From positions 1 through 64,000 of the forward strand of contig NZ_BBQT01000002.1 of assembly GCF_001570625.1 (NCBI RefSeq): 64,000 nucleotides of DNA, in the 5' to 3' direction. The stretch comes from Syntrophomonas wolfei subsp. methylbutyratica (GTDB lineage: Bacteria > Bacillota > Syntrophomonadia > Syntrophomonadales > Syntrophomonadaceae). The position numbers and the translations under genes were made by a program. The notes under the pieces are model-generated. The model worked only from the letters and a program-made list of their open reading frames with translations. It did not search any database and was not told where the DNA came from. Positions 8,485 to 16,065 of the stretch are shown here, piece after piece. How positions within the stretch are numbered: position 1 is the first letter of the stretch; each line of letters begins with the position of its first letter.

Positions 8485-9294
8485 TTAAAAAAGCTCATCC
8501 CGTTCTACTTTACCCGTTATCTCACTTTGCAGGATGCGAAAGCCCCCGGCACGTCCATATTTAATCGCCTGCATCTCCGCCACTATCGCCAGCGCTATTT
8601 CAGACGCTCTTTCTCCCCCTATGTCAATACCCACCGGTACATGAACCCGGTTTATTAGTTCCTCAGCAATATTCAACTCATTTAACTTGCTAAAATAAGC
8701 GGTTACCTTGTGTTTATTGCCCAGAATCCCAATATACCTGGCTGGAGAATAGACTACCGTAAGCAGAGCCGCTTCATCAAATTCATGGTGGTAACTTAGC
8801 AAAACGATACTGGTGTTTTCGTCAATATCATAGGCTTTGAGCAACTCCACAATATCTCCCAGCAGCAGTTCCCTGGCCTCGGGAAATCTTTCCCGGCTAA
8901 GCGTTTCCGCCCTATTGTCAATGACCGTTATGCTGTAGCCCACAATAGAGGCAATTCTATAAACATTTAAAGCAACATTGCCCGAGCCTACTATTATCAG
9001 CTGGTCGCGATGACAAAAAGCATTTATGAAGACCTCGGTCATACCCTCTTCCGAGGGGAGAATCACTCTACGGGAAATTCCTTCGCTTATACAAATCTGG
9101 GCTTCTCTTTGGGCGTTTTCCTGCAACAAGCTGTCCCCGATGCCATCGCCAATTATATAGCCAAAACGGTCCACCAGCATCATCTCCCCCGCTCGGCAAC
9201 CCCTCGGGCTATTGGAAGATATTACGGTAATCAGCGCTATGTTTTCTTTGAGTTCCTGCTTCTCCGCCAAAATACGCATAAGTTCTGACTGCAA
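8485..9294 (-). CDS. XdhC/CoxI family protein
   Basis: 269 residues with the two XdhC domains. The N-terminal part includes ALITVISSNSPRGCRAGEMML (the usual glycine/serine-rich XdhC motif). The C-terminal Rossmann domain begins QLIIVGSGNVALNVYRIA (about residues 99-116) and ends with the conserved VHVPVGIDIGGERASEIALAIVAEM block. XdhC proteins insert or sulfurate the molybdenum cofactor of xanthine-dehydrogenase-type hydroxylases. No molybdenum hydroxylase gene is in the window, so the client enzyme must be elsewhere. SD ahead of the start is GGTGAT-like and weak. Confidence 0.88.
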   Translation of the reverse strand: MQSELMRILAEKQELKENIALITVISSNSPRGCRAGEMMLVDRFGYIIGDGIGDSLLQENAQREAQICISEGISRRVILPSEEGMTEVFINAFCHRDQLIIVGSGNVALNVYRIASIVGYSITVIDNRAETLSRERFPEARELLLGDIVELLKAYDIDENTSIVLLSYHHEFDEAALLTVVYSPARYIGILGNKHKVTAYFSKLNELNIAEELINRVHVPVGIDIGGERASEIALAIVAEMQAIKYGRAGGFRILQSEITGKVERDELF

Positions 9295-9383
9295 TTCATC
9301 ACCTTCCCGTTTTTTTACATTCTTATGAATAATTTATTCATATGGAATATTCGCTAAATAAGTCCTTTCCCCTCCCAGCTTTA

Positions 9384-10556
9384 TCAATAATCATTTGCAA
9401 GCATCTCCGCTTCATGCTTGCGCCGGGGTGGTTTAGGACCGAAGAACTGGTAGAAATGGGTCTCTATCCGACCGTTATACAGTTTTCTTCTCTTATCCGC
9501 GCGGCGTCCAAATATATGTTCAAAATCTTTATGCGCAGTTAGTATATAGAAAGACCAGGTTTGCAGGTTCTTTTTGAAAACACTGGCCATATCCCGGTAC
9601 AGCTTTTCCACCGAAGACAGGTCTTCCAGCCGTTGACCGTAAGGCGGATTGCATATTAGAAATCCATACTTTTCCCGGGTTTGAAGCTGGTCTACCGGCA
9701 TCTGCTGGAAATGAATATGCCCCTCCAACCCGGCCTGGCGAGCATGATAGCGGGCCAGGCTTAGAACCTCCTTATTTATATCGGTCCCCCGAATCTTCAA
9801 TGTCAAATCCCGCTTAAGCAGGTCATTGGCTTCACTTCTGGCATCAAGCCAATGTTTTTGGGGAATTACCGGCCATTTCTCCGCTGCAAATTCTCGCTTA
9901 AGACCTGGTGCCCGGTTTAAAGCTATCATCGCCGCTTCAATGGGGATGGTGCCGGAACCACAGAAGGGGTCGAACATCAGCCGGTCCGGGTGCCAGCGAC
10001 TTAAGTCTATCATGGCTGCGGCCAGGGTTTCTTTGAGCGGGGCTGCGCTGGACAACTGGCGATAGCCGCGCTTGTGCAGTCCTGCCCCGCTGCTGTCCAG
10101 AGTCAGGGTGGCTATGTCTTTAAGCAAGGCCACTTCTATAGTATAACGAGGCCCGCTTTCCTCAAACCATTCCTGGTGATAACGGCCCTTCAAGCTCTCC
10201 ACTACGGCCTTTTTGACAATCGCCTGGCAATCAGGCACACTGAACAACTTGGAGCGGATGGACTTTCCCTGCACCGGGAAGTTAGCATTGGCCGGCAGCC
10301 AATCAGACCAGGGTAATTCGCGGGTCTGATCAAAAAGCTCAGTAAATGAACGGGCCGGGAATTCTCCCATCTTGACCAGCACCCGGTCAGCACTGCGCAG
10401 CCAGAGATTGGCCCGGCAGATATCTGCCAGGAAGGCCTTGAAAGTAACCCGGGCATTTTCTACCTTCACCTCGTCAAAACCCAGTTTGCGCACTTCCCGG
10501 GCTACAATAGCTTCCAGCCCAAAAGTAGCGGTAGCAATAAGTTCAATTTTATCCAT
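9384..10556 (-). CDS. THUMP-domain 23S rRNA guanine-N2 methyltransferase (RlmL/YpsC type)
   Basis: 390 residues: an N-terminal ferredoxin-like plus THUMP region (1-155), then a class I SAM methyltransferase. MFDPFCGSGTIPIEAAMIA is motif I, and FLICNPPYGQRL is the NPPY catalytic motif of N-methyltransferases. This is the single-domain form (YpsC in Bacillus, N-half of E. coli RlmL), which methylates G2445-type guanines in 23S rRNA. The basic tail (FGPKPPRRKHEAE) is also typical. No operon partner is clear; xdhC is 90 nt downstream. Confidence 0.88.
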   Translation of the reverse strand: MDKIELIATATFGLEAIVAREVRKLGFDEVKVENARVTFKAFLADICRANLWLRSADRVLVKMGEFPARSFTELFDQTRELPWSDWLPANANFPVQGKSIRSKLFSVPDCQAIVKKAVVESLKGRYHQEWFEESGPRYTIEVALLKDIATLTLDSSGAGLHKRGYRQLSSAAPLKETLAAAMIDLSRWHPDRLMFDPFCGSGTIPIEAAMIALNRAPGLKREFAAEKWPVIPQKHWLDARSEANDLLKRDLTLKIRGTDINKEVLSLARYHARQAGLEGHIHFQQMPVDQLQTREKYGFLICNPPYGQRLEDLSSVEKLYRDMASVFKKNLQTWSFYILTAHKDFEHIFGRRADKRRKLYNGRIETHFYQFFGPKPPRRKHEAEMLANDY

Positions 10557-10596
10557 GGCAAAACTCCGTTCAATTTCATTTATCTAAGAGAAATGT

Positions 10597-11479
10597 TTAC
10601 CCTAATAGCTGCAAAACTTTAACCGGTATAAACCAATACAGTTCGTTGATGGGTATCAAGTCATTGCACAAACAAATGATGCCTCCACCAGCTATTTCTA
10701 GCGGGGTTTTGGCAAGAACTGCAAAATGCTTAATGGCCTCTCTACCAGGATTGGCGCTTTTTTTAATATCCAGGGGATATACCTTATTATCCTCAATAAT
10801 TAATAAATCAATCTCCTTTTGATCCTTGTCCTGATAATAACAAAGCGTCGGTCTCTTACCTTGATAATAATAGCTTTTTATTATTTCCGTGACTACCCAG
10901 GTCTCAAAAAAGACCCCCGACATTGCACCCGCTTCTAATGTTTCTGCACTCGTCCACTTAGTCAAATAGGCGCATAAACCAGTATCAAGAAAATACATCT
11001 TAGGTCTTTTTATAAGCCGTTTTAAGGTGTTTTTAAAGTAAGGTTCCAGCAAGTAGACTATTCCCGATGATACCAAAATCGACAGCCATTGTTTAGCTGC
11101 TGGCTCACTGATCCCAACATCACCGGCTAATGATGCGTAATTCGCTTCCTGAGCCGTTCTCGCTCTGCCGCAGTCAAAAAACATAAAAAGACCAGTTCAT
11201 CCCCTACCTGGGTTAAATCCTTTATATCACACTCCAAATAAGTCTGCACATAAGAAAGACTTCCAGGTTTATTATTTTATCAACAAAAACAGCCGGCATG
11301 CCGCCTCGGTAGATCTCCTCATATAGCGTTTTTAGGGGCATCGCCTGTTTATTTATGCTTTTTAGTTCGTTACTCTGAGGAACAAATCCACTATGATGGC
11401 TTTGGCCCATGATTCCCGCACGGGATAAGCCCAGCAAATTAACAATAAAGTTTCTCCCCCTTTTAATTTTAATGAACAA
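10597..11479 (-). pseudogene. Decayed AAA+ ATPase with DUF4143 domain
   Basis: Two minus-strand segments, 11222-11479 and 10597-11184, belong to one gene of the common AAA/DUF4143 family. The upstream piece has NLLGLSRAGIMG and LYEEIYRGGMPA. Reading on in another frame near 11255-11170 gives SYVQTYLECDIKDLTQVGDE, the expected next block. The frame then changes again into ARTAQEANYASLAGDVGIS...YFLDTGLCAYL and the DUF4143 C-terminal nuclease-like fold (EIDLLIIEDNKVYPLDIKKS). So there are at least two frameshifts, and the N-terminal P-loop is missing. These ATPases often sit in mobile or defence-related neighbourhoods; here the gene is dead. Confidence 0.85.
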
Positions 11480-11489
11480 TACTAATCTA

Positions 11490-11542
11490 TTTACATTTGG
11501 GATAATATATTGTAAGATTTAAGGCGAATGAACGCTCGTTCG
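11490..11542 (+). promoter_or_regulatory. Promoter and likely autoregulatory operator of the TetR gene
   Basis: TTTACA (11490-11495) and TAAGAT (11513-11518) are spaced 17 nt. Just downstream, where transcription should start, is an imperfect 18-bp palindrome CGAATGAACGCTCGTTCG (11525-11542) containing a GAACG-CT-CGTTC core. Its layout resembles TetR-family operators such as the FadR type. A repressor bound there would block its own promoter. Confidence 0.65.
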
Positions 11543-11554
11543 GGGGGGAACAAA

Positions 11555-12160
11555 ATGCCCATATCACTAGAAAAGCAAAATAAAGAAAGACGACAGAGAA
11601 TAATACAATGTTCTTTAGATTTATTTATTGAAAAGGGCTATTACAATACCTCAATCCGCGATATTATCGCTCTGTCAGGAGTTGGAACAGGTACTTTTTA
11701 CAATTATTTTGTTGACAAGGAAGATATTTTAAAAAACCTTCTTGAGGACTTTGCTAAACAAATTATCTCGAGTATAAGCGAGTACTATTTGGTAGAAAAG
11801 GACTTGTATGAGCGATTTATCGAGACTAAGCGATTAACCATGGAGGTTTTTGCTCAAAATGAAACCTTGTCGGAGATATATAGTCGAGTTGCTGGATCAA
11901 GTACTCCTATTGATCAATGTTTAAAACAATTCGAGGATAGGCTGCTAGAGTTTTACTCAAGAAATATTGAATACGGTATTAAAAAAGGTATATTTAAAAA
12001 TATCCCGGTCTCTCCTATCGCACACTCCATATTAGCCATGGAAAAATTCTCGTTACACAAATGGGTAGTTCTCAAGGCTATAACAAAGGAGGAAATGATA
12101 GAAATGGTCCTCTCTTTCCACAAAACATTGGCTGTTGGGTTGTTAGTCGTCAACGATTAA
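11555..12160 (+). CDS. TetR/AcrR family transcriptional regulator
   Basis: 201 residues. The N-terminal helix-turn-helix is classic: RIIQCSLDLFIEKGYYNTSIRDIIALSGVGTGTFYNYF (residues about 14-51). The ligand domain (about 60-200) has no family signature I can name. The start chosen is the ATG at 11555, preceded by GGGGGGG; the ATG at 11528 lies inside the operator. It faces against the direction of replication, unlike its neighbours. It probably controls itself and the flavin reductase gene 195 nt downstream. Confidence 0.9.
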   Translation: MPISLEKQNKERRQRIIQCSLDLFIEKGYYNTSIRDIIALSGVGTGTFYNYFVDKEDILKNLLEDFAKQIISSISEYYLVEKDLYERFIETKRLTMEVFAQNETLSEIYSRVAGSSTPIDQCLKQFEDRLLEFYSRNIEYGIKKGIFKNIPVSPIAHSILAMEKFSLHKWVVLKAITKEEMIEMVLSFHKTLAVGLLVVND

Positions 12161-12200
12161 ATTACCCCAAGTATCTTCTACAGGATATTTGTTTGTCATT

Positions 12201-12222
12201 ATGTGAACGAGAGTGTTCGTGC
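12201..12222 (+). promoter_or_regulatory. Possible second TetR-type operator
   Basis: GAACGAGAGTGTTC (12205-12218) is an inverted repeat of GAAC with flanking GTG/GTG. It lies in the gap between the TetR gene and the flavin reductase gene. The half-site GAACGAG is shared with the site at 11525-11542, but the spacing of the halves differs by 2 nt, so identity of the regulator is only suggested. Confidence 0.4.
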
Positions 12223-12355
12223 GAAATCGCCTTAAGTAGGAGTTATTTGCGATTGCTTAATCCCGATCATATCTCTGCCACCAAAGTTTATTATTACAGA
12301 TGACTTGGACCGGACATACAGGTCATAGATTTCAAGGGAGGATATATTTTTAATC

Positions 12356-13186
12356 ATGAAAAAAGTTCTAGGATTAGTTGTTTCCAATAGAAAACTAGGT
12401 AACAGTGAGATTTTAGTGAAAGAAATCATGAGTAATATCCCGGAGGAATGCAAGCGGGAACTGATTCGCCTAACTGACCTGGAGATAAAACCATGCAAGG
12501 CCTGTTATCGCTGTCTGCAGCCTGATAAAGCCTGTCCAGTCCGAGACGATTTCAATTTTGTAATTGAAAAAATAAGAGCGGCGGATGCGCTTATTATTGG
12601 AGTTCCAGTATATTTCCTGGGGCCACACGGCTATTATAAAATGCTGACTGATCGCCTGCTGGGGATACAGAATCATTCCCCAGATACGCAGGGGAAACCC
12701 TGTATCATTGTAATGCCTTACGGATCTGAGGGCTGGGAGGGTTATAGCAAAATTGCCTGCATGGTTATGCCGAAGCTGCTCAGAATGAAACTGGTTGACT
12801 GTTGGCAGATTTACGCTCCGCTGCCAGGAGAATCTCTATTGAACCCTGAAAATATCTGCTATGCAAGGACTCTGGGGCGGGAACTCTTCAATGGACGTGA
12901 GTATCATGCCGGAAGCAAGGAATGTCCTATCTGTGGATCTGATCTTTTCCGGCTGATTAATGAAAACCAAGTGGAATGCCCCATATGTGGCTCAAGAGGC
13001 ATCCTTAAAAATAATTTTAATCCAGATTTTTCCGATTCAGATTGCGACCGTTTTTCAGACCATGAGATGGATGAACACTTTAAGGGTTGGTTGCTGGAGA
13101 TGAAAGATCGTTTTTCCGTTGAAAAAAATCACTTAAAAGAGCTGCAAAAAGGCTATCGGAATCAAAATTGGTGGATTAAACCATGA
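12356..13186 (+). CDS. NADPH-dependent FMN reductase/flavodoxin-like protein with zinc-ribbon tail
   Basis: 276 residues. The first 180 form a multimeric-flavodoxin (iron-sulfur flavoprotein-like) domain: GLVVSNRKLGNSEILV at the FMN phosphate loop, CKACYRCLQPDKACPVRDD as the cysteine cluster characteristic of the Isf/WrbA-like family, and GVPVYFLGPHGYYKMLTDR. The C-terminal 90 residues add a zinc-ribbon or rubredoxin-like site, ECPICGSDLF...ECPICGSRG. The start ATG at 12356 has GGGAGGA upstream. Likely a redox enzyme for quinones, aromatics or stress, under the adjacent TetR regulator; substrate unknown. Confidence 0.82.
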   Translation: MKKVLGLVVSNRKLGNSEILVKEIMSNIPEECKRELIRLTDLEIKPCKACYRCLQPDKACPVRDDFNFVIEKIRAADALIIGVPVYFLGPHGYYKMLTDRLLGIQNHSPDTQGKPCIIVMPYGSEGWEGYSKIACMVMPKLLRMKLVDCWQIYAPLPGESLLNPENICYARTLGRELFNGREYHAGSKECPICGSDLFRLINENQVECPICGSRGILKNNFNPDFSDSDCDRFSDHEMDEHFKGWLLEMKDRFSVEKNHLKELQKGYRNQNWWIKP

Positions 13187-13345
13187 CTGATTAGACTAAT
13201 TTCGCAGATAGAAAAGAAGTTACCAGAGTGTGAGGCAGTATTTAAGGATCATACTATATAAGGGGACAAATACCAGGTGTATATTATGATTGATGATGCT
13301 AATGTCCTATTCGGCTACTCCCGCCCTCCCAATTGTAAAAATTAT

Positions 13346-13381
13346 CAAAAAGGGGTTTCGGCACAAAGTCCGAAACCCCTT
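13346..13381 (-). terminator. Terminator of tRNA-Ser(GGA)
   Basis: A 12-bp stem (AAGGGGTTTCGG with CCGAAACCCCTT, loop 8 nt) is followed on the minus strand by TTTTTGATAATTTTT. It lies 14 nt past the tRNA 3' end. Confidence 0.9.
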
Positions 13382-13394
13382 GATAGTTCTTTAA

Positions 13395-13489
13395 TGGCGG
13401 AGAGGGCGGGATTCGAACCCGCGAGACAGGTATTAGCCGCCTACTCGATTTCCAATCGAGCGCCTTCAGCCAAACTCAGCCACCTCTCC
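13395..13489 (-). tRNA. tRNA-Ser (anticodon GGA)
   Basis: The minus strand folds as a class II tRNA of 95 nt with encoded CCA. The acceptor GGAGAGG pairs with CCTCTCC. The anticodon stem-loop reads CTCGATTGGAAATCGAG with anticodon GGA. There is a long variable arm, and the T-arm reads GCGGGTTCGAATCCCGC. It reads UCC/UCU codons. It is followed by its own terminator. Confidence 0.97.
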
Positions 13490-13731
13490 AGCAGATATGA
13501 ACTTTTTTAGCTTTTCGAAGCTGCCGGCAACTTCTCTTAAGCCTTTGGCACTATGCCATTATACATTGATTTCGTCTCTATCGCAAGAGTCTTAACCCTC
13601 AAGTTTTTATTAGGGAGCTTAATCATCATTTTGCCATATCCCCCTGTACCCCGAGGACACAAACAGCTATGAAAAGTACCTCCGGGGCTGCTTGAAGGCT
13701 TTGATGTACAGAAATAACAACATTTAATCAT
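13490..13731. other. Intergenic region upstream of tRNA-Ser(GGA)
   Basis: About 240 bp between the tRNA 5' end and an inserted element. It should hold the tRNA promoter. No gene or shared repeat was recognised. Confidence 0.4.
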
Positions 13732-13912
13732 GATTCCACTGCAAAAACCCCTCTTGTTGCATAAGGGTTGCATAAATATACAAAGCGCTGGCGAAGCCTG
13801 ATTCGGAACGACACGGGGGTCGTTCCCTACACACCCTTCGGTCGCTTTTAATGTAGCTGAGCGGTATATTTATGCACGCTAATGCATATTTATAACTTTT
13901 TGCAGTGACATC
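13732..13912 (+). mobile_element. MITE-like element, copy B (181 bp), with 6-bp target duplication
   Basis: Starts GATTCCACTGCAAAAA and ends TTTTTGCAGTGACATC. AATCAT stands directly outside both ends (13726-13731 and 13913-13918). Its interior matches copy A at 4368 closely, including the GGAACGAC/GTCGTTCC hairpin and the GTCGCTTTTAATGTAGCTGA stretch. The insertion falls exactly at the stop codon of the gene on its right. The stop there is now TGA, using two element bases; before insertion it would have been TAA one base later in the duplicated target, leaving the protein unchanged. Confidence 0.88.
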
Positions 13913-14762
13913 AATCATTAATCTGCGGCTCTCTCCCCAGGTACTCCATTAATTTCCCTTTGATTATTTCCAGGGGGAAAACCCTTTCTTCCACCGCGGT
14001 TACCCGGCGCCCGTAAAGGTACATTCTGTCTTCATAAAAACCCTCCCGGCGAACTTCACAGGGCAGTTCCGGCAAATTATCCACCCAGGCGGCAGCGAGC
14101 GAGCGGGGACTATGGAAGATAAAGCGATAATCTCCCACCCGCAGTATAAATTCCATCAGGGAATAGTACTCCTTTTCCACCGACTGAATATAACACTTGG
14201 AGCAATAAGCTTCCTCTCTGATAAAACGGTTATAAGAAAGCCCTCGGGAGTGGGCTGCCTCCTTGCAATCCTCACAAAGCCAGACTTTCTTTTTATCCGC
14301 TCCCAGTAAATAGATTACCTTGAATTTAGCCTGGTTCTCCCGGTAGACTTTTTCTAGAACTCTGGCCTTCAGCTGGTAGAGGCTTTTGCTTATCTCCGGG
14401 TAGGTTTTTGCATAGTGGTTGAGATGAAAAAGATAAAAACAGGCTTTCAGGAGCTCCGCTTCCGGGTATTCTTCAATCTCCTCCAAAAAACGATCATAAT
14501 AATTGAAGGCCTTTATTATTTTCCTCAAGTCTGATGAACCCTGGTAGCGGGGCTTTTCATTGCGCTCCCTTTTCTCCTTTATGTCGGCTAATAGTGAAGG
14601 GATATCCAGGGTTTCAATTTCTTTCTCAGAAAAAAGAAAACTGATGCCGCGATTATCTTTCCGCTCCACCTGAGCTACAGTAAGATAACCGTAGTCCATA
14701 AGTTCATGCACCTGGCGATTGCTGATATTAAAACGGCCGGCCACTTCGCTGATGGTCAACAC
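13911..14762 (-). CDS. Protein of unknown function with N-terminal MerR-type helix-turn-helix and zinc site
   Basis: 283 residues. The first 60 look like a helix-turn-helix of the MerR/excisionase type (TISEVAGRFNISNRQVHELMDYGYL). The middle is helical. Residues about 165-200 carry CEDC...CSKC, which could bind zinc. The rest is not recognised. The start is a TTG at 14762 with GAGGGAAG upstream. MITE-like elements stand on both sides (13732 and 14850), one touching its stop codon. The orientation follows replication. No operon partner. Confidence 0.65.
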   Translation of the reverse strand: MLTISEVAGRFNISNRQVHELMDYGYLTVAQVERKDNRGISFLFSEKEIETLDIPSLLADIKEKRERNEKPRYQGSSDLRKIIKAFNYYDRFLEEIEEYPEAELLKACFYLFHLNHYAKTYPEISKSLYQLKARVLEKVYRENQAKFKVIYLLGADKKKVWLCEDCKEAAHSRGLSYNRFIREEAYCSKCYIQSVEKEYYSLMEFILRVGDYRFIFHSPRSLAAAWVDNLPELPCEVRREGFYEDRMYLYGRRVTAVEERVFPLEIIKGKLMEYLGREPQIND

Positions 14763-14849
14763 TTGGCTTCCCTCTTCTCCAAAAACTGCTCTAAACCCTA
14801 TTGCTTAATTAATAGGGGATCTGGTGTATTATATAATTAATGCAAAAGT

Positions 14850-15165
14850 GATTCTACTGCAAAAAGTTATTAATATTCATTGGCTTGTATAAATATACCG
14901 CTCCAGCGTCCTTAATAGCGACCGTAGGGAGCATCAGTTGTGCCCGACAGGGCGCTTCGCATGGGCAACACCTGCGGCTTGTCTCGTGGCTCAAGGGGTA
15001 CCGCGCTAATCTCCCATCCTGGTCAGAAGCGCTCTTGCGACGTCCTGTCGCTCGCCCCCTTTCGCCGCTCGCCTTCGCCGGGTGTTGCATCCCATGCTTC
15101 GCCAACGCTCGCTTTGTATATTTATGCAACCCTTATGCAACAAAAGGGGTTTTTGCAGTGGAGTC
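14850..15165 (-). mobile_element. MITE-like element, copy C (316 bp, longest), with 6-bp target duplication
   Basis: The left tip is GATTCTACTGCAAAAA and the right tip TTTTTGCAGTGGAGTC. AAAAGT occurs immediately outside both ends (14844-14849 and 15166-15171). It is inverted relative to copies A and B: the GTTATTAA...TGGCTTGTATAAATATAC end is on the left and the AAAAGGGG/TTGCATAA end on the right. The interior contains extra modules absent from A and B but partly shared with copy F (GGCTTGTCTCG.GGCTCAAGGGGTACC and ATGCTTCGCCAACGCTCGCT). Open frames crossing it are not conserved. Confidence 0.88.
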
Positions 15166-15250
15166 AAAAGTAAGTCAGGAAACCGTCCTTTAAAACACTC
15201 CTGACTGATCCCTGACTCTTTATTCTAAACGAAAAGTGGAGGATGGACAA

Positions 15251-16063
15251 ATGCCGCACTGGCAATGGGCCGATGACAGCGAAATACCCTACATAACAAT
15301 CCCTCACTGGCGCGAGGCGGGAGTAAAAATAGCCTTTTCTTCCCGCTGGGGCGGCAGCAGTTCTCCTCCTTTTGCCTCGCTTAACCTGGGGCTGCATGTG
15401 GGAGATGAACGGGAAAAGGTACTGGATAACCGCAGCCGCTTCCTGGCTAGCCTGGGGCAAAAGCTCGAAAATCTGGTTTGCTGCCAGCAGGTTCATGGCC
15501 AGCGGGTGCTGCGGGTGGATAAAAGCCTGGCCGGTTCCGGCGCCTGGGATTATGAAAGCGCTCTCCCCGGCTTTGATGCTATGGTAGGACATAGCCCGGG
15601 AATCATCCTGGGCAGCTTTTACGCCGACTGCATCCCCCTTTTCTTCTTTGACCCGAAAAAACGGGTGGTAGCTATGGCCCATAGCGGCTGGAAGGGTACC
15701 ATGGGGAAAATTGCCGCCGAAAGCGTAAAAGAAATGTTAAAGCTGGGTTGTTTGCCACGAGACATCGAGGTTTTTCTCGGGCCGGGCATCGGCCCCTGCT
15801 GTTTTCAGATTCAGCCGGAGCTGGTTCTTCGAGTAAAGACGGCCTTTCACCATCACCAGGCAATATTGCGCGAAAATGCCCATGGCTATTACTGGGATTT
15901 ACGGGAAAGCATAAAGCAAAGCTTGCAGGAAAGCGGTATTCAGGAAGCCCATATCATTGACTCTCATCTCTGCACCGCCTGCAATTGCCATCTTTTCTTC
16001 TCCTACCGGGCCGAAAAGGGCCGGACGGGAAGGATGGGGGCTTTTATCGGTCTGGAGGATTAG
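15251..16063 (+). CDS. pgeF: Peptidoglycan editing factor PgeF (YfiH/DUF152, multicopper-oxidase-like fold)
   Basis: 270 residues from the ATG at 15251, which follows TGGAGGA at good distance. The signature residues are present: QQVHG (His), ADCIPLFFFDP (Cys), AHSGWKGT (His) and GPGIGPCCFQI. In other bacteria this enzyme removes wrongly incorporated amino acids, such as L-Ser at position 1 of the peptidoglycan stem peptide; some homologues show purine nucleoside phosphorylase activity. It runs against the replication direction and converges with rmuC, 2 nt apart at the stops. Confidence 0.9.
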   Translation: MPHWQWADDSEIPYITIPHWREAGVKIAFSSRWGGSSSPPFASLNLGLHVGDEREKVLDNRSRFLASLGQKLENLVCCQQVHGQRVLRVDKSLAGSGAWDYESALPGFDAMVGHSPGIILGSFYADCIPLFFFDPKKRVVAMAHSGWKGTMGKIAAESVKEMLKLGCLPRDIEVFLGPGIGPCCFQIQPELVLRVKTAFHHHQAILRENAHGYYWDLRESIKQSLQESGIQEAHIIDSHLCTACNCHLFFSYRAEKGRTGRMGAFIGLED

Positions 16064-16065
16064 AA

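Noticed and set aside
14854-15129. Open frames inside the mobile elements with similar starts (also 4463-4666, 13724-13918, 46079-46303)
   Set aside because: They follow the repeated DNA, change frame and strand between copies and have no ribosome sites; similarity comes from the repeats.
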